The position numbers and the translations under genes were made by a program. This document shows, in pieces, positions 35,393 through 47,715 of a stretch of DNA of 64,000 nucleotides. Source of the DNA: Toxorhynchites rutilus septentrionalis (Eukaryota > Arthropoda > Insecta > Diptera > Culicidae). Within the stretch, counting starts at the first letter, position 1. Every line of letters starts with the position of its first letter. The stretch spans positions 10,251,429-10,315,428 of the forward strand of contig NC_073744.1 in NCBI RefSeq assembly GCF_029784135.1. Direction: 5' to 3'. A model generated the notes under the pieces. That model was not told the DNA's origin, did not search any database, and worked only from the letters and a program-made list of their open reading frames with translations.

Positions 35393-36196
35393 TCGTTCGC
35401 AATATGGCCATGTTCGGTCGTGTTGTGTGGCACGTGGCGCCGTCCTGCTGAAACCACATGTCATCCGTATCCATATCTTCAAGTTGTGGCAAAAAAAATC
35501 GGTTAACATGCGGCCATAGCGCTCACCATTCACAGTTACCGTCTCACCGTCCTCATTTTCAAAGAAATACAGCCCGATGACTCCACCAGACCATAATGCG
35601 CACCAAACAGTGACTTTTGGTGGATGCAATGGCCTCTCAACAATCACGTGTGGATTTTCTGAGCCCCATATACGGAAATTTTGGGTGTTCACATAGCCAC
35701 CGAGCTCGAAATGTGCCTCATCGCTGAAGAAAATTTGATGCGAAAATTCAGCATTTTGCTGCTGTTGTTCGTTCACCCAATCGACGTATGCCCGACGCAT
35801 TCCATGGTCACCACGTTCTAATTTTTGTACCAGTTGGACTTTATATGGATGTAGGTGCAAGTCCAAATGCAAAATTCGCCACAATGATGTGTTTGACAAG
35901 CCCAATTGCTGAGCACGCCGTGGAATCGAAACATTTGGGTCATCCTCCACACTGGCAGCAACAGCAGTAATATTTTCGGCCGAACGCACATTACGATGAT
36001 GCACAGGTTTCACAATATCCGCTACGGATCCAGTTTGTACGAATTTACGCACTACATTAGCGATTGTGTGCTCTGTAGGCCGTCCATGACGACCAAAATC
36101 CGTCCGTAATGCTCGAAAAACATTTGCCGGTTTTTCATCATTTTTATAGTATAATTTAACAAAATTAACACGTTGTGCGATGCTAAAACGATCCAT
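35393..36196 (-). pseudogene. Tc1/mariner-superfamily transposase, 3' truncated
   Basis: The ORF opens at 36196 (MDRFSIAQRVNFVKLYYKND) with an HTH region, including HTIANVVRKFVQTGSV and LGLSNTSLWRILHLDLHLHP. The catalytic core has IFFSDEAHFELGGYVN (first Asp) and KVTVWCALWSGGVIG. A frameshift after RYGRMLTDFF puts MTCGFSRTAPRATQHD out of frame, where the family has the second-Asp FQQDGATCH motif. The gene ends at the junction with copy C3 at 35393, so the third catalytic residue is lost. About 60% of a normal protein remains in frame. Confidence 0.8.
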
Positions 36197-36477
36197 ATTG
36201 TAAAATGGCAGACATTCAACTAACGATATGACGCTTTGGTTGACAGCTATGTCAAACGGTTGTCAGCGCAGGGCTGTATACTTTCGGAAGCCCGAAATGG
36301 AAAACCCTGTATATTTAATATTACATTAGTCTAATATATATTGACATCTAGCTAATTGGACAGACCTGTAATGAGACACGAATAATTGGACATTTTCGCC
36401 TCTAATTGGACATTTTTGTAAACATCGAGTTTGGGACCCAAATTACGGCCCCAGATTGATGGTCGACACGGTATCAC
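36197..36477. repeat. TIR-like flank with repeated AATTGGACATT
   Basis: Three copies of AATTGGACA(TT) occur at 36350-36420, and an inverted copy (GAATGTCCAATT) lies just beyond the BEL element at about 43717. The BEL element therefore probably inserted into an older TIR element. Its GAGTTTGGGACCCAAATT block recurs inverted near 20220. Confidence 0.45.
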
Positions 36478-37044
36478 TGTTAGCCCGCCATGCACCGAAT
36501 CCCCTTATCGGAGTTGTCGGAGTTAGAATGGTCCAAGATGCTGCGCGTGAAGCAATAGGAAACTGTTTATAGCACATAGATAGAGACAGATGAAAAACTG
36601 AAGAATAATCGAATGAAGGAGGAGATAAAAAGTATTTGAATTATAGAAGAAAAGGGTCTATACAGTGCATTGAGCAGGAAACTATAGTTGGTTGAGATCT
36701 GAAAGCGAAAGGAAGTTAAACTACAGTTGAATCAAAAGGACTAAAGTTATAGGGAGTAGAAACTATAATAGGAAATTGAAAAAGAAATAAAATTTAAATT
36801 AGAATTAGTGGAAAGGTGAATTTATTAGTTTTTTGGAAAATATATACTGAAATTTACAATTTTAGGAGCTAAACGATTTGAATTAGTTGAGCTAGAAATT
36901 TGTTTGATTTTCGAGTTACTATACCAAAAAATGTAAGTGACATCCTATTTGTACTGAATCGATTTATTTAAAATAAAATTATTTACAGTTTTGAGCTGTT
37001 ACAAACAAAACTGCTGCGAAAATTATAGACCGGAAATCCAAACA
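36478..37044 (+). repeat. 5' LTR of the BEL/Pao element
   Basis: 567 bp, starting TGTTAGCCCGCC and ending CCAAACA. It is colinear with the 3' LTR with about four substitutions, three of them in the 36683-36870 half. It should contain the element promoter and polyadenylation signal; an AATAAAATT motif is present near its 3' side. Confidence 0.93.
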
Positions 37045-37084
37045 TTTCTCAAAAATTTTTTGTGGACATCAGAGGATTAGAAAA

Positions 37085-38408
37085 ATGAGTTCAGCGAGCA
37101 AAAACGTCGACCAGAAGAAGAAAAAAGGGAAAACTCCAATGTTGTCTCAGGCGTGTGCAACATCAGCGTGCGTAGGTTGTTCTCAACCTGAATCAGCAGA
37201 AGATATGGTGCAGTGCGACAGCTGTGATGCATGGTGGCATTACACTTGTGCCAAGGTTGATGCTTCGATAAAAGATAAAACGTGGAGATGCATAAAATGT
37301 GAAGATAAATGTAACAGATCCAAGAGTGGTAAATCGGATACATCTAGCGCGCGGAAAGTGAGAGTACAGTTGGAATTGCAACGGTTAGAAGAGGAAAAAG
37401 CTCTTGCAGATAAAATGCATCGAGAGAAAGAAGAACAAGAAAAGGTGTCGAGGGAAGAAAAAAAGCCATTGAGGAAGATTATGTGAGGCGGAAGTATCAG
37501 TTGTTAGGAGAAACCATAGTCGATGACGATAAGAGTGAAAGGAGTCGTACTAGCGCGCAAAGCAGTAGAAGCAAGGTAAAAGAGTGGATTGATCGACAGA
37601 GTCAGGTGTTGAATACCGGTTCAGGGAATAAATTAACCCCAACGGCAACTTCGACTGCTAATCCGACAATCATCAAGGAGTTTGTTTCTACGAATATTAG
37701 CACAGGTGCGATTCGTAAATCTAAAGTCTTATCGCTCAATGAGAAGCATGGTATAACTACAAATTCTGGTAATAAGGTCATACCATCCTTGACCCAAGAG
37801 AAAACTGTTAATTGGGGGGCAGGTATAGAAGCAATAGAATCCCAACACGTACATCAAGTGCAGTATGTACATAATGAACCTACATTCAATAATAATTACA
37901 TGCAAAGTTCTGGTCCTGTACACGACAACAGTATGTGTGAATCGATAATGTTTCCCAGACAAGAGGGGAATCAACAAGCGTACGTAATACCAGATCAAAT
38001 TGAAAATAATGCGGGTCCAACTTCGCGACAATTGTCCGTTCGTCATGTGATTCCAAAAGAATTGCCCATTTTTGCTGGCAATCCGATAGATTGGCCTATG
38101 TTCATTAGTGCTTATAAGAATTCAACATCTATGTGTGATTTAGCGATGGAGAAAATTTGATGAGACTACAACGTTGTCTCAAAGGCAATGCTCTAGAAGC
38201 GGTCAGGTCCCATTTGCTCATGCCAGAATCGGTCCCGATCGTGCTTTCAACATTGACAACACTCTATGGACGTCCTGAATTGATTGTACAAGTACTCCTC
38301 GCAAAAGTAAAATCTATTCCAGCACCGAAGGCTGACAAGCTAGAAACTTTGGTTAGCTTCGGGCTCGTCGTACAAAATCTTTGTGCACATCTCAAAGCGG
38401 CACAATAA
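37085..38408 (+). pseudogene. BEL gag with PHD finger, two frameshifts and a stop
   Basis: The ATG at 37085 is 40 bp after the LTR. Residues 20-70 form a PHD-type Cys4-His-Cys3 finger (ACVGCSQPESAEDMVQCDSC, then WWHYTCAK and WRCIKCEDK), followed by a Glu/Lys coiled coil. At a seven-A run near 37459 the frame changes by one; the open frame continues to 38160 and then shifts again near 38145. The conserved LMRLQRCLKGNALEAV block follows in a third frame, to an in-frame TAA at 38406-38408. PHD fingers in gag are known in BEL/Pao elements. The poly-A site could be a slippage site in life, but the second shift has no such motif and looks like damage. Confidence 0.85.
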
Positions 38409-41400
38409 GAGGCACAGCTTAACAATCCGAGTTTACTGCATGAACTGGTGAATAAACTTCCAGCAAGTATAAAATTAGATTGGGCACTATACAAACGTAA
38501 TTGTTCTGTAACTAATCTGGGTACATTCGGTGAATATATGTCCACTCTCGCGACGGCTGCTGGCGATGTAACATATCCTGAAGTGTGGGATACACCTAAG
38601 CAAATTTATCCTGAAAAGCACAAACCTAGGAATTTCATTAACACACACTCTGATGATTCAACTGAAAGAGAGAGAAACGCATATAAAACATTTAAAATCC
38701 AAGCAACAGACAAAATGAATTCGTGTCTAATTTGTGATAAGCCTGGTCATAAAGCTAAACAATGTTGGGAGCTAAAAAGAATGAGTGTCGATGATCGATG
38801 GAAAACTGTGGCGCGACACAAACTGTGCAAGCGTTGCATAATCCCACATGGTAAGTGGCCATGTCGCGCAACATATTTATGTGGTATAGACGGATGCGAA
38901 GCTCGTCACCACCAACTTCTACATCCTGGAAAATCCGAATCGGTTGGAGCGCACCAGCATATACAACATTCGGCATTATTTAAAGTGATTCCAATTACAC
39001 TCCATAACGGAAAAGTCTCGATTGAAACATTTGCGTTTCTCGATGATGGATCATCCGTGACACTATTAGAAGCACGCATAGCAAAGAAATTAAATATAAA
39101 TGGTGATGCAGATCCACTCTGCTTGAAATGGACTGCAAATGTTTCCAGAAATGAGGCTAATTCTCGAAGAGTTAACATTGAGATTTCTGGTGCCAATAAT
39201 GGACCTCGTCATATATTAACGAATGTGCGAACTGTTGAAACATTACAATTACCCAGTCAATCATTGAACTATGAGAAAATGGTAGAACATTTCCCATATC
39301 TAAGCGGATTACCGGTGAAAAGTTATGAATCTGCAATCCCCAGGATTTTAATCGGCTTGGACAACTTAAAATTGACTTTGGCACTGAAAAGTCGCGAACG
39401 TCGTTCGAATGAACCAGTCGCAACTAACAGCCCTATTCTATATTCCGACGGATTTCCATTTCGTTCGAAACCGCTATTTCGTTCGAGTTATAAATTTACA
39501 TTCCCTATTCCGAACGTTTCGCCCATTTAATGTTCGAAGAGAAACAGATCGAACGAAATGCAAAAACAACTCGAACGGAATACAGAATGGAATTTTATCA
39601 AGTCGTTCGAAATATTTCGAATCGATCGAAACACAGAATAGGGCTGTAAAACTCGTTTGGGCTGGACAATATACGATAAAATCGGAAGTAACGCCACTAC
39701 GCATACATCGCTTCATATATGTGAGTGTTCTGGAGATGACACGTTGCATAAGCTGGTGGAGGATTTCATCAAAATGGAAAATTTGGCAGCTGATAGCACT
39801 TTCAAACCCGAATCAGAATCCGATCAGCGTGCTCTACAAATACTGCAAGCTACTACCACTCGTCTCAATAATGGTCGGTTTGAAACAGGACTTCTGTGGA
39901 AGCATGATACAGTGAAGTTCCCGAACAGCTACCCGATGGCCGTACGCAGATTGGAATGCCTAGAACGAAAATTAAAATTATTGCCAGAAATAAAGAAGAA
40001 TCTACAAAATCAAATAATCGATTACCAGCTTAAAGGATATGCGCACAAAGCCGATAGAATTGAGCTCAACCGGTCCGATCCGGAAAGAATATGGTATCTA
40101 CCAATTGGATTCGTACTTAATAGTCGTAAACCAGGAAAAGTCCGGGTCATTTGGGATGCAGCTGCTAAAGTGAATGGAATTTCCTTAAACTCCATGCTGC
40201 TGAAAGGACCCGATTTGTTAACGCCTCTCCCCGCTGTTCTCAGTCAGTACCGTCAACGTCAATACGCAATAACAGGTGACATACGGGAGATGTTTCACCG
40301 CATTTTTATACGTGCGGCTGATCGACAATCCCAACGCTTCCTATAGCGGGAAAACGAGAATGAAGAACCAGATACGTACATAATGGACGTTGCCACTTTC
40401 GGATCCACGTGTTCACCATGCGCAGCACAATATGTTAAAAACATCAACGGAAAGGAGTACGAGAAAGAGTATCCTGATGCTGCGGCTGCGATAATCAACA
40501 ACCACTATGTGGACGACTTCTTATATAGTAGCGATACAGAAGCAGAATTAATAGAGCTTGCCTTAGATGTAAAAACAGTACATGCTAAAGCAGGATTTGA
40601 AATCAGGAATTGGATGTCTAACAGTAAACACGTTCTCACACGGGTCGGGGATCAGAATTCCGACAAATGCTAAATATTTAGTTTCAACGAATCAGGCGGC
40701 TCAGAGCGAGTTCTTGGAATAAAATGGTTACCGAAACACGATGCATTTTCTTTCAACATCGAATTTCAAAGTGAACTTCAACCGATTGCTTCGGGAGAAA
40801 TAGTACCGACAAAGCGACAAGTATTGAAAATCGTGATGAGTTTGTTTGACCCTCTTGGCATAATTTCCGCATTCTTGAGTCATGGGAAAATATTGATTCA
40901 AGAAATCTGGAGAACAGGAATAGGCTGGGATAATACCTTGCCAAACGAAATTGTCGACAAATGGTACCAATGGATCGCAGTCATCGGAAAATTACGTGCG
41001 GTGACAATTCCACGGTGCTATTTTCCAAATTACGAAAAAGAAAGCTACGATACGTTGCAGCTTCATATATTCGTAGATGCAAGCGAAAGTGCATACTGTG
41101 CCGTTGCATACTTCCGAATAATGGATCGAGGGAATCCACGATGTGCCCTTGTATCATCAAAGGCCAAAGTGGCACCACTAAAACAACTATCCGTGCCGCG
41201 ATTAGAACTACAGGCAGCTGTTTTGGGTACTCGCATGGCTAAAGCAATTGCCGAAAATCATACGCTTCGAATTCAAAAACGATTCATGTGGACTGACTCG
41301 ACCACTGTATTAGATTGGCTGAGATCAGATTCCAGAAAATACCGTCAATATGTGGCATTCAGAATTGGGGAAATTTTATCCAAATCCAGCATCGAAGAAT

Positions 41401-43112
41401 GGAGATGGGTACCAACCAAACTCAACGTGGCAGACGAAGCCACAAAATGGGGAAAAGGCCCCTCATTCGATTCGAAAAGCAGATGGTATAAAGGGCCAGA
41501 CTTCTTATACAGCAACGAAGATCACTGGCCTCAACGAGAACGATCGGCGACAGACACAAACGAGGAACTTCGTACTTCATACATTCATCATACTTCAGAA
41601 AAAGTACCATTAATTGATTTTCACCGGTTTTCAAAATGGGAACGATTAGTGAGATCGATTGCATATGTGCACCACTTTATAAATATCACTCGTTCAGGTT
41701 GGAAATCCGCTACACCGTTATCAAGTGAACAATTTCGGCAAGCAGAATCAACACTCTGGAAACAGGCACAGCAGTTCGAATATTACGAAGAATTACAAAC
41801 GTTGCAGAAAAATCAACAACAAGAAGCCCCCAACAAAAAATCAGTCGATCGTACAAGTCCCCTGGCGAAGCTCTCTCCGTTCATCGATGAACAAGGCGTC
41901 CTACGAATGGAAACGAGATTAGTTTATGCACAATGTATAACATACGACGCTAAATGTCCGATTGTTCTACCGAGACATCATCCAGTAACTAGGCTTCTTA
42001 TAGACTGGTTTCACAGAAAATTTCTTCATTCAAATGGCGAAACAATAGTGAATGAGATAAGGCAGAAGTTCCACATCTCACAATTGCGAACAGCTGTGAA
42101 GAAAATCAGCAATGAATGTGCCTGGTGTCGAGTCTATAAGGCTGCACCACAGACACCTAGAATGGCTCCACTACCACTGGAGAGATTGTCACCATATGTA
42201 AGACCGTTCACATACCTTGGGATTGACTACTGCGGCCCATTCCTAGTGAAGATAGGAAGGAGCCAGGTAAAACGCTGGATTGCTTTATTTACGTGCCTAA
42301 CAGTTCGTGCAGTGCACCTTGAAATTGCACATAGTCTTTCCACTGAGTCGTGCAAAATGACAATACGCCGTTTCATCGCTAGAAGAGGTTCACCGTTAGA
42401 TATTTTCACCGATAATGGTACAAATTTTGTTGGAGCCAATAAGGATCTCGTCAAGCAAATCTCCGGACTTAACGTAGAACTGGCCGCGACTTTTACAAAC
42501 GCCAACACCAAATGGCACTTCAACCCTCCTTCGGCTCCGCACATGGGAGGCTCATGGGAACGGCTCGTCCGATCAGTCAAAACATCGTTGAGTACGCTCT
42601 GCTTCCGCAAGACGTTGGATGATGAGTCGTTTCTGACGTTCATTGCCGAGGCGGAGTCCATTATAAATTGCCGTCCGCTCACATATGTCCCTCTGGACAA
42701 CGAAGATCAGGAATCGATCACGCCAAACCACTTCCTAATGCTGAGCTCCAAAGGTGTTGTTCAACCAATGCAAGAAACGTCTGACATGAAAACAAACTTG
42801 ATGGCTAACTGGAAGATAATACAACACCTGTTGGATCAATTCTGGAGCAGATGGATCAAGGAGTACTTACCAACAATAACCCGTCGTACTAAATGGTTAG
42901 CAGACACTAAACCGTTGGAATTAAATGATCTCGTAATGATCGTGGATGAAAGTAAACGAAATAGCTGGGTACGAGGAAAAGTCGTAAAAACACTTGCAGG
43001 TCGTGATGGAAGGATACGTCAAGCAGATGTCCAAACAATGAAAGGTATGATGCGAAGGCCAGTTTCAAAGCTTGCGGTATTGGACGTGCTAAACTGTGGT
43101 AAAGCCGAATAA
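38409..43112 (+). pseudogene. BEL gag C-terminus and pol, stops and MITE
   Basis: One frame runs through nearly all of this. Gag end, then zinc knuckle CLICDKPGHKAKQC (about 38730), protease FAFLDDGSSVTLLEA (about 39030), RT beginning before the MITE and resuming at about 39657 (VRVIWDAAAKVNG), catalytic YVDDFLY (about 40505), RNase H region with FVDASESAYCAVAY (about 41070), integrase with LGIDYCGPF, FTDNGTNFVG and GGSWERLVR (42210-42570), and the C-terminal LLDQFWSRWIKEYL domain ending at 43112. Defects are the MITE at 39428-39647, a TAG at 40344-40346 where relatives have Trp, and a TAA at 40671-40673. The last 2.3 kb are open. Confidence 0.9.
39428..39647 (+). mobile_element. MITE inside BEL pol, TAA target duplication
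   Basis: Inverted ends CAGCCCTATTCTATATTCCG and (inverted) CAGCCCTATTCTGTGTTTCG, about 220 bp. TAA lies on each side, and removing the insert with one TAA joins the conserved pol sequence around EPVAT and GWTIYD. Internal TTCGAACGAAAT subrepeats recur. A diverged relative is in the zinc-finger gene intron (3905-4116). Confidence 0.88.
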
Positions 43113-43135
43113 ATGGGGCATTACGGGTGGGGGAA

Positions 43136-43702
43136 TGTTAGCCCGCCATGCACCGAATCCCCTTATCGGAGTTGTCGGAGTTAGAATGGTCCAAGATGCT
43201 GCGCGTGAAGCAATAGGAAACTGTTTATAGCACATAGATAGAGACAGATGAAAAACTGAAGAATAATCGAATGAAGGAGGAGATAAAAAGTATTTGAATT
43301 ATAGAAGAAAAGGGTCTATACAGTGCATTGAGCAGATAACTATAGTTGGTTGAGATCTGAAAGCGAAAGGAAGTTAAACTACAGTTGAATCAAAAGGACT
43401 AAAGTTATAGGGAGTAGAAACTATAATAGGAAATTGAAAAAGAAATAAAATTTAAATTAGGATTAGTGGAAAGGTGAATTTATTAGTTTTTTGGAAAATA
43501 TATACTGAAATTTACTATTTTAGGAGCTAAACGATTTGAATTAGTTGAGCTAGAAATTTGTTTGATTTTCGAGTTACTATACCAAAAAATGTAAGTGACA
43601 TCCTATTTGTACTGAATCGATTTATTTAAAATAAAATTATTTACAGTTTTGAGCTGTTACAAACAAAACTGCTGCGAAAATTATAGACCGGAAATCCAAA
43701 CA
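43136..43702 (+). repeat. 3' LTR of the BEL/Pao element
   Basis: 567 bp, same length as the 5' LTR, ending CCAAACA directly before the ATCAC duplication. Confidence 0.93.
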
Positions 43703-43785
43703 ATCACTGTCATCGCGAATGTCCAATTACAGATCACAATCTCCTCTAATGCAACACTGAGTGGTGCCTCGGTATGTCGAATAGG

Positions 43786-44301
43786 GTGTATCATAGAAAA
43801 AACACTTTCTGCCATTCTGAGCCAAGACGCATGGGATGTCTCAGTGCATTAAGCTCCTCACTGAATTCCTCCCACTTTTCTTTGACCGGGATTCTATTTG
43901 AACTGCCTCCACGAAAGCCTCCAGCAATGTCTACGAGCCGTTCAAACTGGTAGTGATTTGTTTTTTCTTCTGTCCGTTCATTTCCAGCCACTGAAATATG
44001 CGCTGGGAGTAAATTGCGCATTGCAAATTTTAACATAATGGATATAAATGATACTGGATTGAACACTTACCTTGCATAGACTGTTCTGGCAGCACCGGAA
44101 AACAATAACTGATAAAAGAACGAACGAATCAAAACATACAACAGAAGCAACAATCAAACCAAAACAAACAGCTCGAAAAATCATGACAGTTGTACCGCTA
44201 GCATTCACTCGTTCGATGCTATCGACTTTCTCGGTTTCTATAATAGCAAAATAGAGCTAACAAGCATAATTCTTATCGCGTCGATTTCTATAATAGGGCC
44301 C
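43786..44301 (-). mobile_element. SANT/zeste-type element, copy C5, 5'-truncated fragment
   Basis: The right end is an intact GGGCCCTATTATAGAAATCG on the minus strand at 44301. The unit contains the DNA-binding exon in minus orientation (VEAVQIES.. and SEWQKV-like pieces) with frameshifts. It stops at about 43786, inside the exon end. Confidence 0.7.
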
Positions 44302-44465
44302 TACGCATGATATTTTCTGGTTTTTATGTCTATTATTGTTGTATGGATAAAATGAAGATACATTTTTCAAAGAAATTTGGCGATGGTATCGATTCATTCT
44401 GGAAATAGGGTCTCTTGCCCAAAATAGTTTGAGAATCCCTGTTTTCGACCGTCAGAATGCCGCCG

Positions 44466-44550
44466 CTAACTGGCAACGCAAATGGAACGAAGTTGAATTG
44501 GGCCGGGGTTTCCACTCTACTCAAGGTCTGGACTTAGAACGGGACTATAT
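44466..44550 (+). repeat. Short fragment of the non-LTR element
   Basis: AACTGGCAACGCAAATGGAA and the following bases match 60338-60440 (NWQRKWNEDELGRW), with a gap where the active copy has the RWLHSIIPKV stretch. Confidence 0.7.
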
Positions 44551-45838
44551 CCTGAAAAAAGAAACAATTTAAAAGAACATTTTCATTTGTTGGGATACGT
44601 AACTCTCTGTCCTATGAAAAAAGCAATAATTTCTTTAGGCAGAAAAGTAAAGTAATTTCAAGCTTACGATGTTCGTAGAAATTTCGGATAACATACAGAT
44701 CCACCACAATTCGTCAGACGTTTGATGCATCCTAACTCTGGCTCAATTTTTTCCTACCGAGGGGATAATCTGGAACCCTTGGTGTGTCTCATACCGACAT
44801 TTTGCTCATATTTTGAACTCTCAATCGGCGATTTATCATTTGCACCTATTTTGTGGATTCGCTTTCGGCTGAATCATCGCAATGTCCTGCGAAATACATA
44901 TGCCAAGCACTCTGTGGTGCAGCTTTCTATCCATAATGTTGATCAGGTCTTAGCGATATTTGTTGTTATCTTTGATCACTCGAAGGGAATAGTTTTTTTT
45001 TCACTTTCCAGTTTGCTTGAACGGAATTTCGAATATGTTCGAACAGTCAAGGCAACACTCGTTGAACCATTATACTTCATAGCGCAGACATTTTATTGTT
45101 TGTAGTCCTCGGTGTTCCACCGATATTGTTGTGTGAATAAATTGTATTTTACAAGTGTTCTCATATTGGATTTATTTTTGCTTCAAACCGTTAGCCTTCG
45201 TTACCATTAGCATCATCAATGTCTGGATGTGTATGGATGCGCGCTCTAGTTTCGTTAACAACTTTTTTTTTCATCTTCTTAAATTTCACATAACGACTTT
45301 CTCTTGTGTAGTTCCTTTTTCTCATAATCTAATATTTTGACTTAAAAAATGTTATTAATAATTAGAAGAAAATACTAAAGCTTGTGTTTGTAGATTCAGC
45401 CTGCCAGCTTTTTATCTAGATTGGGATGTGCAACTGTCACCTTTTCGGCCGCCCGATGTGACCGTTAAATAATAAACAAAAAATATAACACCAGACGGCC
45501 AGTGGCAAACATGAATATAAATTGATGAAAGTTCAAGAAAAAAAAACGAAATAATAATTTTCAATATACACTAGAAAACAAAACAATTCAATTGTATAAA
45601 CTAACAAAAATTATAGTTCGTGATCAAATTCATTCGTTCCCAATTTTGTTTTTCTGTTTTATTTTAAATAAGAAAGAATAATAAGCAATCCAAATACCTT
45701 TCTGCAGATTCATCTAAATAGAGTTTAAGTAAACCATGAAAGGGGTGGGTGTGAGTGAAATCATACCTCAAATTTCAGCCCACACAGCAGCAGTTTCATT
45801 TTGTGTTGTCGCTCTCTCTAGTTGTCACTGGAGGAACC
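44551..45838. other. 3' flank of AdipoR; no other gene recognised
   Basis: It should contain the AdipoR 3' UTR next to 45838. A plus-strand ORF of 127 codons at 44722-45105 is hydrophobic, without motif or conserved composition, and I do not call it a gene. Confidence 0.35.
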
Positions 45839-47618
45839 TCAAAAACTCATCGCCGGATGCTGATGGGGAATGTCACACTCGCCGACCGTTACCCGATACA
45901 TTGCCATCTCGCTGATGCCGTGGTAGTGAACCGAGGCGGCCACCAGCACGAGCACGTGGAATATCTGATGGGATTGGAACTGAAACGCAGAGGAGAACAG
46001 AAGATAAAGTATACTGATTGTTTACTTCAACTGCTGGGGGTCGATTAACATACCCAAATATCACACTTTCCCGGGAACCATCGCTCCGGAACTCGCAGTG
46101 CGTAGAACAGTGCTCCCAGGATGTACAGCAGTCCCATGAGAATGAGCCAACCGAGGCTGGCTTGGGAGATCTTGCTAAACCACCCTTCCATTAGTACGTA
46201 GTGAATCGCTGGGATGATACCGGACAGACCGAAACTCATGAAGACACCTGAAGTGGTGGTTGTAATGAGTAATGACAGTAATGACTAGAATAATGTTGAA
46301 CGGTGTTGGGTCTACTCTTACCAGCACGTAATGGTCTTAGGTTCGGTTGAGAGAATTTATCCCACAGGGAAGTGATGATCGATGTGATGCCCAGCACGAT
46401 CACGATCGTCAGATAGATCATTTTGTGTTTGTAGTGACAGTAGAATCCATAGTACAGCCAGGGGACGAACGAACCCATAATGAGCAGGGCTATACCGCAG
46501 TAATCCAATCTGTAGTTTATGGAAATAAGCGAAAAAAAATGAAATGTAATTATTTTTCTCAGTAAGGAACCTTAACCAGCGAAATTGTATAAAGAATTGC
46601 AGTGAGTGATGTGATTCTGTCAACACGCTTCTCGACGAATCGATTATTTCTGAAAATCTGAAAGCAAATAATTTAGCGCGTACGAGATATTTTCTCTGAT
46701 TAAACTATTATCAATTATGATCTTTGATCTTTAATTATGATAATTTAATTAAATGATTGAGTCCCATCAGGAAATATAAAAAAAATTGCGACTTTCAAAG
46801 AAGCACCTTCTATTCACCCAGCCTAATTCTTTTCTTGAAAAAATATTTCATATGGGCGAAAATAAGAATCAAGTTGACGGCGCCAGTGGTTGTATGGTTA
46901 GCGTAACAGCCTCACAATCCGATCGGCCTGGGTTCAATCCCAGCTGGCGTCGTTGGGATTTTCTGAGGCGAAAAATCTCTGGTTACGTCTTCCTTCGGAG
47001 CGGAAGTAAAAGAAGTTGGCCCGGCTTATGAGTTGTTGAGTCTGATAGGTAGGAACAGGTGGAGTCGCCTCCCTGATGTCGGTGATTGGCACTAAAGTGG
47101 CGGAAATAGGCCGACGAAAAATAAGCGAAGATAAAAAAAAAAAAAAAGAATCAAGTTGAAAATTCTACCATATACAGTAGAACCCCGATTATCCACGGAA
47201 TAGTCGGGCATGCTCACCGCGGATAACGCAATAAAAGACTAAAAATGACACACGAAAACACGAAAAAAGATGTTTTAGCACGAAAACTATGGTTTATCAA
47301 TACAGAAACCATTTAACTTTTCATCTGTAAGTTCGTGTAAACCAGTACCAAATACTATAAAAGCCACAACCAACAAAAAAAGGGCATGAATCTACACCAT
47401 ACTGACAAATTCCGTTTAGGCCTATAGATTAAGTATGGAACTCGCTGTCGCGAATAATCCGCACCGCGGATCATCCACTCACGGATAATCGGGGTTCTAC
47501 TGTACCCGAATTAAAATAACTGTGTGAGTATTTTTGTCAACCGAGTGTTTCCAAGCTGACCTTGTCTGTTTTCTTTTCCGTTTATCAACTATCTGACAAT
47601 TGTTCTTGATTGTTTTTG

Positions 47619-47715
<97 letters not shown>

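Larger units (their letters stand above)
36478..43702 (+). mobile_element. Complete BEL/Pao LTR retrotransposon (coding region inactivated)
   Basis: Two 567 bp LTRs (TGTTAGCCCG ... AAACA) enclose gag and pol. The exact 5 bp target duplication ATCAC lies at 36473-36477 and 43703-43707. I counted about four differences between the LTRs (over 99% identity), so the insertion is young. A purine tract GGGTGGGGGAA precedes the 3' LTR. Order inside: PHD-containing gag, zinc knuckle, aspartic protease, RT, RNase H, DDE integrase, C-terminal domain. This is the BEL/Pao order. The frame is broken by two frameshifts, three in-frame stops and a MITE. Confidence 0.95.

Noticed and set aside
37450..37490. 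Programmed ribosomal frameshift in BEL gag at the A7 run
   Set aside because: Possible, but the later shift near 38145 and three stops show general decay, so a plain indel is the simpler reading.
39423..39530. Natural C-terminus of a BEL gag-protease protein at 39530
   Set aside because: The last 35 residues are translated from the inserted MITE; the same peptide-like frame appears in the MITE copy at 4014-4116.
44722..45105. 127-codon plus-strand ORF as a gene
   Set aside because: No motif, no neighbouring exon signal, composition like the AT-rich surroundings.
46876..46955. A tRNA-Val gene
   Set aside because: Head of a SINE with poly(A) tail and target duplication; a near-identical copy is at 52654.
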